The notes below the pieces were generated by a model that saw nothing but the letters and a program-made list of their open reading frames with translations, did no database searches and had not been told where the DNA came from. DNA of 64,000 nt, taken from positions 1 through 64,000 of the forward strand of contig NZ_BAAADJ010000024.1 of NCBI RefSeq assembly GCF_039522365.1, in the 5' to 3' direction. Below, piece by piece: positions 23,111-33,540 of the stretch (position 1 is the first letter of the stretch; the number at the start of each line of letters is the position of its first letter). Made by a program: the position numbers and the translations under genes. The stretch is from Bacillus carboniphilus. Its GTDB lineage: Bacteria; Bacillota; Bacilli; Bacillales; JC228.

Positions 23111-23314
23111 ATGGAAGAAAAGGTATATGACTTAAATACGGTCGTAGAAATGAAAAAAGCACACCCTTGTGGGACAAACCGATGGAGAATTATTAGAATG
23201 GGTATGGATATCCGCATTAAATGTGAAGGGTGTCAGCATAGTGTGTTATTGCCACGAAGAGAGTTTACAAAAAAGGTGAAAAAAATACTAGAAAACCCTC
23301 AGAAAGAAGCATGA
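23111..23314 (+). CDS. yyzM: DUF951 family small protein (YyzM-like)
   Basis: The 67-residue protein has the DUF951 pattern: MKKAHPCGTNRWRIIRMGMD with Cys, then IKCEGCQHSVLLPRREF. The CxxC-containing segment suggests a small metal- or nucleic-acid-binding protein, but the function is unknown. It sits just upstream of ychF as in other bacilli. GGGAGTG precedes the start. Confidence 0.88.
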   Translation: MEEKVYDLNTVVEMKKAHPCGTNRWRIIRMGMDIRIKCEGCQHSVLLPRREFTKKVKKILENPQKEA

Positions 23315-23335
23315 TTAGATTCTGCTTCTTTTTCT
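23304..23335 (+). terminator. yyzM terminator
   Basis: AAGAAGCA and TGCTTCTT form a stem followed by TTTCTTT. The stem begins inside the last codons of the gene. Confidence 0.7.
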
Positions 23336-23368
23336 TTATGTAACTCTGAAATCCGATAGGAGGCTATT

Positions 23369-23620
23369 ATGTATATAAAACTCCCTAAAGAGAAGAAGGA
23401 TATTTTAATACAAGAAATTCAGGCGTATTTTCAAGAAGAAAAAGGGGAGGATTGGGGGCTTATTGCTGCAGAAAATCTACTTGATTTCTTTATGCAAAGG
23501 TTAGGACCTAATCTGTATAATCAGGGTGTTCAGGACGCTAAGCAGCTTGTTTCACAGCTTTTACTGAATATTGAGGAAGATATTAGTTCTCTAGAAAGAC
23601 CGATTAAACGGGATTATTAA
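23369..23620 (+). CDS. DUF2164 family protein
   Basis: The 83-residue protein fits DUF2164 (IKLPKEKKDILIQEIQAYF, then GLIAAENLLDFFMQRLGP and YNQGVQDA). It is soluble and helical with no membrane segment. No function is known. AGGAGG precedes the ATG. It lies alone between yyzM and ychF. Confidence 0.8.
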   Translation: MYIKLPKEKKDILIQEIQAYFQEEKGEDWGLIAAENLLDFFMQRLGPNLYNQGVQDAKQLVSQLLLNIEEDISSLERPIKRDY

Positions 23621-23793
23621 GGTTAGAAAGAAAAAGGTTTGCTTACTTCTTTACTTGTCATTTTGAGTATTACTATCTATAATTGGAAAAGGTTTAAATG
23701 AACGACTTTTTCTATTATTGTATATTTATTTTTCAACAAATTTTTGACATAACATGGAAAACTATCATGTTTGCATATTGAGGAGTGACGAGG

Positions 23794-24894
23794 ATGGCCT
23801 TAACAGCCGGGATTGTTGGCTTACCGAACGTTGGAAAGTCGACTTTATTTAATGCAATTACACAAGCAGGTGCTGAATCTGCAAATTATCCTTTTTGTAC
23901 GATTGATCCAAACGTAGGAATCGTAGAAGTTCCAGATCATCGCTTACAGAAATTAACAGAATTGGTTCAACCTAAGAAGACAGTTCCGACTACGTTTGAG
24001 TTTACAGATATTGCAGGTATCGTAAAGGGTGCAAGTAAAGGGGAAGGATTAGGAAATAAATTCCTCTCGCATATTCGCCAGGTCGATGCCATTTGTCATG
24101 TTGTTCGTTGCTTTGCTGATGACAACATTACTCATGTGTCTGGACAAGTAGATCCTATTGCAGATATTGAAACGATTAACCTTGAGTTAATTTTAGCAGA
24201 CTTAGAATCCGTCGATAAAAGAATTGAACGTGTAGGTAAATTAGCTAAGCAAAAGGATAAAGAAGCCGTTTTTGAACATGAAATATTAGTAAAACTAAAA
24301 GAGGCTTTTGAAGATGAAAAACCTGCTAGAACCGTTGAATTTACAGAGGAGCAAATGAAGATTGTTAAAGGACTTCATCTGCTTACGATTAAACCGATGC
24401 TTTATGTGGCCAATGTAGGTGAAGATGAAGTATCTGATCCTTCTGCAAATGAATATGTCCAACAAGTCAAGAGCTTTGCTAACCAAGATAATGCAGAAGT
24501 AATTGTAGTTTGTGCAAAGATTGAATCGGAAATTGCTGAACTTGAAGGGGAAGAAAAAGAAATGTTCCTTTCAGAGTTAGGTATTGAAGAATCAGGTCTT
24601 GATCAACTCATCCGGGCTTCATACAGTTTATTAGGTTTAGCAACATACTTTACAGCAGGGGTCCAAGAAGTTAGAGCTTGGACATTTAGAAAAGGTATGA
24701 AAGCTCCTCAGTGTGCTGGTATCATTCACACAGATTTCGAAAGAGGCTTCATTCGAGCAGAAACGGTTTCTTACGATGATTTAATGGCAGCGGGTTCAAT
24801 GAATGCTGCTAAAGAAGCGGGTAAGGTAAGACTAGAAGGAAAAGAGTATGTAGTAAAAGACGGAGACGTTATTCATTTCCGTTTTAATGTATAA
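23794..24894 (+). CDS. ychF: Ribosome-binding ATPase YchF
   Basis: YchF is an Obg-family P-loop protein that prefers ATP and binds ribosomes. The 366-residue protein begins MALTAGIVGLPNVGKSTLFN, has DIAGIVKGAS and ends in the TGS domain (DGDVIHFRFNV). The ATG at 23794 is preferred over a GTG nine bases upstream because AGGAG lies 8 nt before it and homologues begin MALTAGIVG. Confidence 0.97.
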   Translation: MALTAGIVGLPNVGKSTLFNAITQAGAESANYPFCTIDPNVGIVEVPDHRLQKLTELVQPKKTVPTTFEFTDIAGIVKGASKGEGLGNKFLSHIRQVDAICHVVRCFADDNITHVSGQVDPIADIETINLELILADLESVDKRIERVGKLAKQKDKEAVFEHEILVKLKEAFEDEKPARTVEFTEEQMKIVKGLHLLTIKPMLYVANVGEDEVSDPSANEYVQQVKSFANQDNAEVIVVCAKIESEIAELEGEEKEMFLSELGIEESGLDQLIRASYSLLGLATYFTAGVQEVRAWTFRKGMKAPQCAGIIHTDFERGFIRAETVSYDDLMAAGSMNAAKEAGKVRLEGKEYVVKDGDVIHFRFNV

Positions 24895-24906
24895 TCATTT
24901 CATCTT

Positions 24907-24948
24907 AAACTGTATTCCATTAAGAAAAAATGGAATACAGTTTTTTAT
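24907..24948 (+). terminator. ychF terminator
   Basis: AAACTGTATTCCA and TGGAATACAGTTT form a stem followed by TTTATTTT. Confidence 0.9.
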
Positions 24949-25103
24949 TTTGTATCTATGTTTAAATAGTCGAGGCTATTTATTAAGAAAGAGTTATGAT
25001 ATATACTGGCAGCTATTAAGTAAGAACTATGGGCATAAATCAGTAACTCTCCATGAAAAATAAGTACAGTAAAACAGGGAAATCCTTAGATCCCTACATT
25101 TCA

Positions 25104-25132
25104 TTGCTTTTCCTAATGTAATATGCTATACT
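25104..25132 (+). promoter_or_regulatory. rpsF promoter
   Basis: -35 TTGCTT (25104-25109) and -10 TATACT (25127-25132) are separated by 17 nt. The 70-nt leader that follows includes a GCTC/GAGC hairpin and CCG, features that could be part of an S6:S18 autoregulatory site, but I could not confirm the fold. Confidence 0.75.
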
Positions 25133-25209
25133 TTGAACTTGTGAGTAATGAATACATTGCTCCTTGCTCTTTTATAGAGCCGCTTAGACCAAAAGGAGGT
25201 GACTGTGAG

Positions 25210-25497
25210 ATGAGAAAGTACGAAATCATGTACATCATCCGCCCAAACATTGAAGATGAAGGAAAGAAAGCAGTTGTTGATCGTTTCAACACGATTCTAA
25301 CTGACAACGGTGCTGAAGTACTTGAAGCGAAAGAATGGGGGAAACGCCGTCTAGCGTACGAAATCAACGATTTCCGCGATGGTTACTACCAAATCGTTAA
25401 AGTAAGTGCTGGTACAGAAGCTGTTAACGAATTCGATCGTTTAGCACGTATCAATGATGATATCCTTCGTCACATCGTAGTTAAAGAAGAAGAATAA
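25210..25497 (+). CDS. rpsF: 30S ribosomal protein S6
   Basis: The 95-residue S6 begins [18 protein letters not shown] and carries [11 protein letters not shown]. The start at 25210 follows AAAGGAGGTG and matches homologues; an upstream in-frame ATG lies at the promoter. It is the first gene of rpsF-ssb-rpsR, with a parS site before ssb. Confidence 0.97.
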   Translation: MRKYEIMYIIRPNIEDEGKKAVVDRFNTILTDNGAEVLEAKEWGKRRLAYEINDFRDGYYQIVKVSAGTEAVNEFDRLARINDDILRHIVVKEEE

Positions 25498-25521
25498 TAT
25501 ATAGATTAGACTATAAAAAAA

Positions 25522-25537
25522 TGTTTCACGTGAAACA
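25522..25537. other. parS site 3 (between rpsF and ssb)
   Basis: A perfect TGTTTCACGTGAAACA in the rpsF-ssb intergenic gap, with flanks AAAAA and TTTTA. It lies inside a transcribed ribosomal operon. Confidence 0.97.
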
Positions 25538-25563
25538 TTTTACTAGGTAGAGGAGTTGTTCTG

Positions 25564-26070
25564 ATGCTGAACCGTGTCGTCCTCGTAGGTAGACTAACAA
25601 AAGATCCGGATCTTCGTTACACGCCAAGTGGTGTACCAGTTGCAACTTTTTCTCTTGCTGTTAATCGTACTTTTACGAACCAACAAGGAGAAAGAGAAGC
25701 AGACTTTATCAATGTTGTTGTTTGGAGAAAACCTGCTGAAAACGTGGCGAATTTCTTGAAAAAGGGAAGCTTAGCTGGTGTTGATGGACGTATCCAAACA
25801 AGAAACTATGAAGGTCAAGATGGTCGTAGAGTATATGTTACTGAAGTAGTGGCAGAATCTGTTCAATTTCTTGAACCAAGAGGTGCATCTCAAGGTAATG
25901 GCGAAAGTGGATTCTCTGGAGGTTCAAGGGACAGAGACTTTGGATACAATCAGAATCAACCACAACGAAATAATAACCGTAACAACAATCAACATTCACG
26001 TCTAGATGACGATCCTTTCGCTGACAACGGTGAACCGATTGACATCTCTGATGATGATTTACCATTTTAA
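25564..26070 (+). CDS. ssb: Single-stranded DNA-binding protein
   Basis: The 168-residue SSB has the OB fold in residues 1-105 ([19 protein letters not shown]), a Gly/Asn/Gln-rich linker and the acidic tail ending DISDDDLPF, which recruits replication and repair partners. It lies between rpsF and rpsR. Confidence 0.98.
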   Translation: MLNRVVLVGRLTKDPDLRYTPSGVPVATFSLAVNRTFTNQQGEREADFINVVVWRKPAENVANFLKKGSLAGVDGRIQTRNYEGQDGRRVYVTEVVAESVQFLEPRGASQGNGESGFSGGSRDRDFGYNQNQPQRNNNRNNNQHSRLDDDPFADNGEPIDISDDDLPF

Positions 26071-26092
26071 TGAACGGTAAAACTTTTTATAA

Positions 26093-26347
<255 letters not shown>

Positions 26348-26352
26348 TAAAA

Positions 26353-26384
26353 CAAAGCAGCTAGGAACTCCTAGCTGCTTTTTG
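26353..26384 (+). terminator. rpsR terminator
   Basis: AAAGCAGCTAGG and CCTAGCTGCTTT form a 12-bp stem with an AACT loop followed by TTG. Confidence 0.92.
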
Positions 26385-26563
26385 TATATCTGATAGTATT
26401 ACATAAAGTGTTAAAGTTGATTTGTATGAAGTAAGCTTTTAAAATAAGGCTGTGCTACTTTCTTATTGCTTTTTTATATCTTGAAGAATTCCCTTTCTGA
26501 AAGAAGCTCTTATAAACGCTAATGTAATAATGGCTTTCTTCAAAGATGACAGGAGGTTCTTAA

Positions 26564-27511
26564 GTGAATCAAACTAGGAGACTCACAGAAGGTGCAGTTT
26601 TGTTAGCTGTATTTTCTGTATTATTAACAGGTGTTTTATATTTACCTATACTTTGGCTAGTTGTTGCTCTCTTTCTACCATTACCTTTTATCATTTATAC
26701 AGTAAGATATGGGCTAAAAAGCAGTCTTATATTCTCATTAGCAGCCTTTCTGATATCTTTTATTATTGGAAACATATATACTTTGCCAGTTGCTATTTCA
26801 TCTGGGGCACTTGGATTGATGATTGGTTATGCGGTAAAAGAAAAGAAAGGTCGCTTGTTTTTATACATAACTTCTACCCTAACTGTAACTATTACAACAC
26901 TTCTGCAATATGTCTTATCCATTATTTTGCTTGATATCAATGTGATAGAGAGAATCTTTACAGAAACTCAGGCAACGATGATTAAGGCTATTGAAATAAT
27001 GGAACAATTTGGACAAGGATTGCCTCAGGGTTATACGGAAGAGACAATTAACCAGACCTTTGACTTAGCTAGGACCCTTTTTCCAGTATTGTTAGTTTTA
27101 ATGTCATTTGTGGCTATGTATATCAATGTGTTGGTCTGTGATCCTATTTTAAGGCGTTTGAATATTCACCTTCCGAAACGTATACCTTTCAGAGAGTGGA
27201 GATTGCCAAGAAACATTATTTGGTATTATTTAGTAGTGACACTTTTATCACTTTTTATGCCCATAGAGACAGGCACATTTGTATATAATGCTGTAATAAA
27301 CGTTTCTTATTTACTTCAAATCTTATTCGTAATTCAAGGGTTATCTTTTATTTATTTTTATGCGTATAATAAAGGAATAACGAAAGCCTTACCAATCATT
27401 GTGACGGTATTTGTTTTTCTAATGCCGATATTACTTTTACTCGTAGTTATAGTAGGGATTATGGACATTGGCTTTGACTTAAGACAGCGGGTGAATCAAT
27501 CTAAATCATGA
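26564..27511 (+). CDS. yybS: YybS family membrane protein (DUF2232)
   Basis: The 315-residue protein has about eight hydrophobic segments and begins MNQTRRLTEGAVLLAVFSVLL, as in the YybS/DUF2232 family. Translation starts at GTG with AGGAGGT upstream. It is encoded 29 bp before gdpP and probably in one operon with gdpP and rplI. Its molecular role is unknown. Confidence 0.88.
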   Translation: MNQTRRLTEGAVLLAVFSVLLTGVLYLPILWLVVALFLPLPFIIYTVRYGLKSSLIFSLAAFLISFIIGNIYTLPVAISSGALGLMIGYAVKEKKGRLFLYITSTLTVTITTLLQYVLSIILLDINVIERIFTETQATMIKAIEIMEQFGQGLPQGYTEETINQTFDLARTLFPVLLVLMSFVAMYINVLVCDPILRRLNIHLPKRIPFREWRLPRNIIWYYLVVTLLSLFMPIETGTFVYNAVINVSYLLQILFVIQGLSFIYFYAYNKGITKALPIIVTVFVFLMPILLLLVVIVGIMDIGFDLRQRVNQSKS

Positions 27512-27540
27512 TGATCCTATTGTGAATAGGAGCTGAAAAA

Positions 27541-29514
27541 ATGCCTTCTCATTTAACAAAGGGGTTATTTAAACCCCCTTTATATGGAATTATTGTATTA
27601 ACCATTGCTTTGCTAGGAATTTTAGCGTATTACCAATGGATTGTAGCGTTAATTGGCTTTGTCGTTTTTGGTGTTTTATTCTTCTTCCTTTTACAGCGAG
27701 AGGACACACGACAAAGAGAAGTGGAAGACTATATTTCTACTCTATCCCATAGAGTGAAAAAGGTGGGAGAGGAAGCTCTACTCGAGATGCCCATTGGGAT
27801 TATGCTCATCAATGATGATTATGTTATTGAATGGACCAATTCCTATCTATCTTCGTGTTTCGAGGAAGAGTCACTAGTTGGTCGTTCGCTTTATGATGTA
27901 GCGGATGCTTTAATTCCTGTAATTAAACAAGAAATCGAAACAGATAGTATTACTATAATCGACCGAAAGTATAAAGTCGTTTATAAAGCAGAAGAACGAC
28001 TTCTTTACTTTTTTGATATTACAGAGCAATGGGAACTAGAAAAGAAATATAATGACGAGCAACCGGTGATTTCCATTATCTTCTTAGATAATTACGATGA
28101 GATGACTCAAGGGATGGATGACCAAACGAAGAGTAGTTTAAATAGCCAGGTTACCTCTATTCTAAATAAATGGGCTACAGAAAACGGTATATTCCTAAAG
28201 AGGGTATCCTCAGAACGCTTTTTAGCCATTTTTCACGAAAAGGTGTTAAGAGAGCTAGAAACAGGAAAATTCAGTATTCTAGATGACGTAAGAGAACTAA
28301 CGACCAAACAAAATGTGCCATTGACACTAAGTGTTGGAGTAGGTACAGGTGCCTCATCTCTAACGGAACTAGGTAGCCTCGCTCAATCAAGCTTAGATTT
28401 AGCACTGGGACGTGGTGGAGACCAAGTTGCTATAAAACAACCTAATGGAAAAGTTAAGTTCTTTGGTGGGAAAACAAACCCTATGGAAAAGCGTACAAGG
28501 GTGAGAGCGCGAGTCATTTCCCATGCACTTAGAGAACTCATTGTTGGAAGTGATAAAGTCTTTATTATGGGTCATAAGCGGCCAGATATGGATGCAGTAG
28601 GATCCTCTATAGGAATCTTAAAAGTTGTTCAGATGAATAAAAAAGAGGGTTATATTGTTATGGATCCTCATGATATAGATACAGGTGTAAGTCGCTTAAT
28701 GCAAGAAGTAAAACAACGGCCAAACTTAAACTCACGTTTTATTTCTCCTGATGAAGCTTTAGAATTAGCGACAGAAGATACCTTATTGGTAGTAGTGGAT
28801 ACACATAAACCATCAATGGTGATAGAAGAAAAACTGGTTTCTGGACTTGATCATGTTGTTGTAATCGATCATCATCGTAGAGGAGAAGAGTTTATTAAAA
28901 ATCCATTACTTGTTTATATGGAGCCTTATGCATCATCAACTGCTGAACTAGTAACAGAACTTCTAGAATATCAGCCGAAAAATAGCCCGATTGAGATGTT
29001 AGAAGCTACGGCATTACTAGCTGGCATTATTGTGGATACGAAGAGCTTTACGTTAAGAACCGGTTCTAGAACATTCGATGCCGCTTCCTATTTACGAGCT
29101 TTAGGTGCAGATACCGTACTTGTTCAGAAATTCCTAAAAGAAGACGTAAATACATTCGTGAGAAGGGCAAAGCTCATTGAAAGTGTAGAGTTTTATAAAG
29201 AAGGCATAGCCATTGCTAAAGGACCAGAAGATGATCAATTCGATCAAGTCCTTATTGCTCAAGCAGCGGATACCTTATTAACGATGGATGAAGTGTCAGC
29301 ATCTTTTGTTGTAGCATACAGACAAGATGGAATTGTAAGTATAAGTGCCCGTTCATTAGGTGAAATCAACGTGCAAATTATTGCTGAAAACCTAGGCGGT
29401 GGAGGGCATTTAACGAATGCAGCTACACAATTAACCGATGTAACAATCGAAGAAGCTGTTCAACAATTATATGATGTTATTGATGAAATAAAGTTAGGGG
29501 GAACTAAGGAATGA
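27541..29514 (+). CDS. gdpP: Cyclic-di-AMP phosphodiesterase GdpP
   Basis: GdpP hydrolyses c-di-AMP, the messenger that controls potassium and wall homeostasis. The 657-residue protein has two N-terminal membrane helices (about 14-50), a PAS-like domain, a degenerate GGDEF domain (SVGVGTG region) and a C-terminal DHH/DHHA1 module with [22 protein letters not shown] and [14 protein letters not shown]. Its stop overlaps the rplI start (ATGA). Confidence 0.97.
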   Translation: MPSHLTKGLFKPPLYGIIVLTIALLGILAYYQWIVALIGFVVFGVLFFFLLQREDTRQREVEDYISTLSHRVKKVGEEALLEMPIGIMLINDDYVIEWTNSYLSSCFEEESLVGRSLYDVADALIPVIKQEIETDSITIIDRKYKVVYKAEERLLYFFDITEQWELEKKYNDEQPVISIIFLDNYDEMTQGMDDQTKSSLNSQVTSILNKWATENGIFLKRVSSERFLAIFHEKVLRELETGKFSILDDVRELTTKQNVPLTLSVGVGTGASSLTELGSLAQSSLDLALGRGGDQVAIKQPNGKVKFFGGKTNPMEKRTRVRARVISHALRELIVGSDKVFIMGHKRPDMDAVGSSIGILKVVQMNKKEGYIVMDPHDIDTGVSRLMQEVKQRPNLNSRFISPDEALELATEDTLLVVVDTHKPSMVIEEKLVSGLDHVVVIDHHRRGEEFIKNPLLVYMEPYASSTAELVTELLEYQPKNSPIEMLEATALLAGIIVDTKSFTLRTGSRTFDAASYLRALGADTVLVQKFLKEDVNTFVRRAKLIESVEFYKEGIAIAKGPEDDQFDQVLIAQAADTLLTMDEVSASFVVAYRQDGIVSISARSLGEINVQIIAENLGGGGHLTNAATQLTDVTIEEAVQQLYDVIDEIKLGGTKE

Positions 29515-29960
29515 AGGTAATCTTTCTTAAAGATGTAAAAGGTAAAGGGAAAAAAGGAGAAGTGAAAAATGTAGCAGATGGATATGCTCGTAACTTCCTC
29601 CTTAAACAAGGGTTAGCTGTAGAAGCCAATAAAGGTAATGTCAGTACATTAGATGCCCAAAAGAAGAAAGAAGAGAAGCTTGCACAAGAAGAACTCCAAG
29701 AAGCGGAAGCACTTAAGCTTCAATTGGAAAAGATAACAGTTGAGTTCTCGGCAAAATCCGGCGAGGGTGGCAGATTATTTGGATCTGTTACTAGTAAACA
29801 AATCGCAGAGGAACTAAAGAAAGCACATGGTATTAAGATTGATAAGAGGAAGATTGAACTGGCCGATGGAATCCGTACGTTAGGGTATACAAAAGTTCCT
29901 GTTAAGCTTCACTCTGAGGTGACGGCTACCCTAAATGTGCATGTGACAGAAGAAAACTAA
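29511..29960 (+). CDS. rplI: 50S ribosomal protein L9
   Basis: The 149-residue L9 begins [20 protein letters not shown] and has [13 protein letters not shown] followed by the long connecting helix and the C-terminal domain. It overlaps the gdpP stop by 4 bp, so it is translationally coupled. Confidence 0.98.
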   Translation: MKVIFLKDVKGKGKKGEVKNVADGYARNFLLKQGLAVEANKGNVSTLDAQKKKEEKLAQEELQEAEALKLQLEKITVEFSAKSGEGGRLFGSVTSKQIAEELKKAHGIKIDKRKIELADGIRTLGYTKVPVKLHSEVTATLNVHVTEEN

Positions 29961-30010
29961 ATTTGCCATCTATATTCCTTAAATAAACATGATACAATGG
30001 TATTAATAAA

Positions 30011-30038
30011 TGTGATCGTTCATTCGGTCACTTTTTTA
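30011..30038 (+). terminator. rplI terminator
   Basis: GTGATCG and CGGTCAC pair imperfectly around TTCATT and are followed by TTTTTTAT. Confidence 0.7.
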
Positions 30039-30160
30039 TATTGTGAAGAAACATTATATGCGCATTGTCGCCGCAAAAATGGTGCTTACGCATTTCGTTA
30101 TTGAAAGTAAATTATTTTTTTTCATAGAGATTGAGATTGTTAGGAAGGGGGCCGTTATAT

Positions 30161-31522
30161 ATGAATGAATTGTTTCAGGATCGAATTCCACCACAAAATA
30201 TTGAAGCTGAACAAGCAGTATTAGGTGCTATATTTCTGGAGCCCTCATCTATTTCTACAGCATCTGAATTGCTTGAACCAGAAGACTTTTATCGTAGTGC
30301 ACACGAAAAAATATACTATTGCATGCTTAAACTAAATGACTCTGGGCAAGCTGTAGACCTTATTACGGTTACAGAGGAACTACAGGCAACGAAGCAGCTA
30401 GAAGATGTCGGGGGAGTTTCCTATTTAAGTGAACTAGCAGCTAGTGTACCAACTGCTGCAAATATCGATTATTATGCTAGAATCGTTGCAGAGAAATCTC
30501 TACTAAGAAGATTGATAAGAACGGCAACAACCATTGCTCAAGATGGGTATGCTAGAGAAGACGAAGTAGATGCACTTCTAACGGAAGCTGAAAAGAAAAT
30601 AATGGAGATTTCCCAAAGAAATAACTCCGGTGCTTTTCATAACATTAAAGATGTACTTGTTAAAACCTATGATCAAATAGAAGAGCTTCATAACCGAAAA
30701 GGGGATATTACAGGAATTCCTACAGGATTCTCTGAGCTTGATAGAATGACTGCTGGATTCCAACGAAATGATCTCATTATTGTTGCGGCTCGTCCATCTG
30801 TTGGTAAAACAGCTTTTGCTTTAAATATTGCTCAAAACGTTGCTACCAAAACAGACGAAAATGTAGCCATCTTCAGTTTGGAGATGGGAGCAGAGCAGTT
30901 GGTTATGCGTATGCTCTGTGCAGAAGGCAATATTGATGCCCAGAGACTTCGTACTGGTTCTTTAAATGATGAGGATTGGCGAAAACTGACCATGGCAATG
31001 GGTAGCCTTTCAAATGCGGGGATATTTATTGATGATACTCCTGGAATAAAAATTAACGAATTAAGAGCGAAGTGTCGTCGACTAAAGCAAGAGCACGGCC
31101 TTGGTATGATTCTGATTGATTATCTACAATTGATTGTTGGTAGTGGAAATTCTAAGGATAATAGACAACAGGAAGTTTCAGAAATATCACGTACTTTAAA
31201 AGGGCTTGCACGTGAATTAAAGGTTCCTGTTATTGCATTGTCTCAGCTTTCTCGTGGTGTAGAACAAAGACAAGATAAAAGACCTATGATGTCAGATATT
31301 CGTGAATCAGGTGCGATTGAGCAAGATGCTGATATTGTTGCTTTCTTATATCGTGATGATTATTACGATAAAGAATCGGAGAATAAGGATATCATTGAGA
31401 TTATTATTGCAAAACAAAGAAATGGTCCGGTTGGAACCGTTGAGTTAGCGTTCGTTAAGGAATACAACAAATTTGTTAACTTAGAAAGACGGTTTGACGA
31501 GGCTGGTGTTCCAGCTGGATAA
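30161..31522 (+). CDS. dnaC: Replicative DNA helicase DnaC (DnaB family)
   Basis: The 453-residue protein is the ring helicase at the fork. It has the N-terminal DnaB domain (RIPPQNIEAEQAVLGAIFLE), Walker A ARPSVGKTAFAL, Walker B MILIDYLQL and the conserved LSQLSRGVEQR. The ATG at 30161 is preferred because AGGAAGGGGG precedes it and MNELFQDRIPPQN matches homologues. Confidence 0.97.
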   Translation: MNELFQDRIPPQNIEAEQAVLGAIFLEPSSISTASELLEPEDFYRSAHEKIYYCMLKLNDSGQAVDLITVTEELQATKQLEDVGGVSYLSELAASVPTAANIDYYARIVAEKSLLRRLIRTATTIAQDGYAREDEVDALLTEAEKKIMEISQRNNSGAFHNIKDVLVKTYDQIEELHNRKGDITGIPTGFSELDRMTAGFQRNDLIIVAARPSVGKTAFALNIAQNVATKTDENVAIFSLEMGAEQLVMRMLCAEGNIDAQRLRTGSLNDEDWRKLTMAMGSLSNAGIFIDDTPGIKINELRAKCRRLKQEHGLGMILIDYLQLIVGSGNSKDNRQQEVSEISRTLKGLARELKVPVIALSQLSRGVEQRQDKRPMMSDIRESGAIEQDADIVAFLYRDDYYDKESENKDIIEIIIAKQRNGPVGTVELAFVKEYNKFVNLERRFDEAGVPAG

Positions 31523-31534
31523 TTGGTTTAGATT

Positions 31535-31570
31535 GAACCTTCCTCTGCGATTAGAGGTAGGTTCTTTTTA
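31535..31570 (+). terminator. dnaC terminator
   Basis: GAACCTTCCTCT and AGAGGTAGGTTC form a stem followed by TTTTTAT. Confidence 0.88.
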
Positions 31571-31677
31571 TATTCATAAATTGTCGTATATAGGAATGTT
31601 TGGGAAAAGTACTGGAATACTAAAAAGGGTGGTATACAATGTTCCAGGTTAATTTCTAACTATGTATACAGAAAGAT

Positions 31678-31753
31678 ATTTACGAACAAAAATAATATAT
31701 TCTACATAAATGTTCGTGATTTGATTGACTCAAGACTTTTCAATTGGTACACT
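31678..31753 (+). promoter_or_regulatory. purA promoter with paired PurR boxes
   Basis: Two PurBox-like elements face each other: ATTTACGAACAAA (31678-31690) and, inverted, ATGTTCGTGATTT (31710-31722). The CGAACA and TGTTCG cores are 22 nt apart. Immediately downstream is a promoter, -35 TTGACT (31725-31730), 17 nt, -10 TACACT (31748-31753). PurR is the known repressor of B. subtilis purA, so adenine-nucleotide synthesis is likely repressed here in the same way. Confidence 0.85.
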
Positions 31754-31769
31754 TAATACCGTCAAATAA

Positions 31770-33080
<1,311 letters not shown>

Positions 33081-33109
33081 AAAGACCGCTATTTGCGGTC
33101 TTTCTTTCT
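33081..33109 (+). terminator. purA terminator
   Basis: AAAGACCGC and GCGGTCTTT form a stem with a TATTT loop followed by CTTTCT. Confidence 0.88.
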
Positions 33110-33540
33110 GTTTATTTGATGTTGGTTTCTGCCAATTTGTCATAATTGTTTCTAAGTGCGAAAAAAATAATAACTTTTACGGGAAGTAGACATTTATATT
33201 ACAATCAAATTCGTTGTTCATAATCCTCTATTTTTAGTAATAATATAAATCAAATATGTATTAAGAATATATACAAATAAAAATAGGAGGGATTTTGTCG
33301 AAAAACGCTTTAGTTCTTAAGACCAAGCTATTCCCATATTATATAGGGATATTTTAGTATAAAAAGATGTTCCATTATTTGTAAGTTATAATACATTTTT
33401 ATTACATGTTTGGGTCATTCCTTCCCTTTTCCTAAAAATATGGTAGATTATAAAAGTGTGAATTTATAAGACTATATTTTTAAATAGGTCTTTGTCACTA
33501 TGAGGAAGAGAAGCCTTCGAAGCTTGAGGAGGATACAATC
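33110..33540 (+). promoter_or_regulatory. Intergenic region with a WalR-like box before the M23 endopeptidase gene
   Basis: No gene is seen in these 430 AT-rich bases. On the minus strand TGTAAT-N5-TGTATT (33390-33406) differs at one position from the WalR consensus TGTWAH-N5-TGTWAH. WalR controls wall endopeptidase genes in Bacillus, and the next gene encodes one, with walRK immediately beyond. The orientation is opposite to the gene, so the site is only a candidate. Confidence 0.45.

Noticed and set aside
25140-25209. S6:S18 ribosomal leader before rpsF
   Set aside because: GCTC/GAGC pairing and a CCG are present, but I could not build the full conserved fold, so it is not listed as a separate RNA feature.
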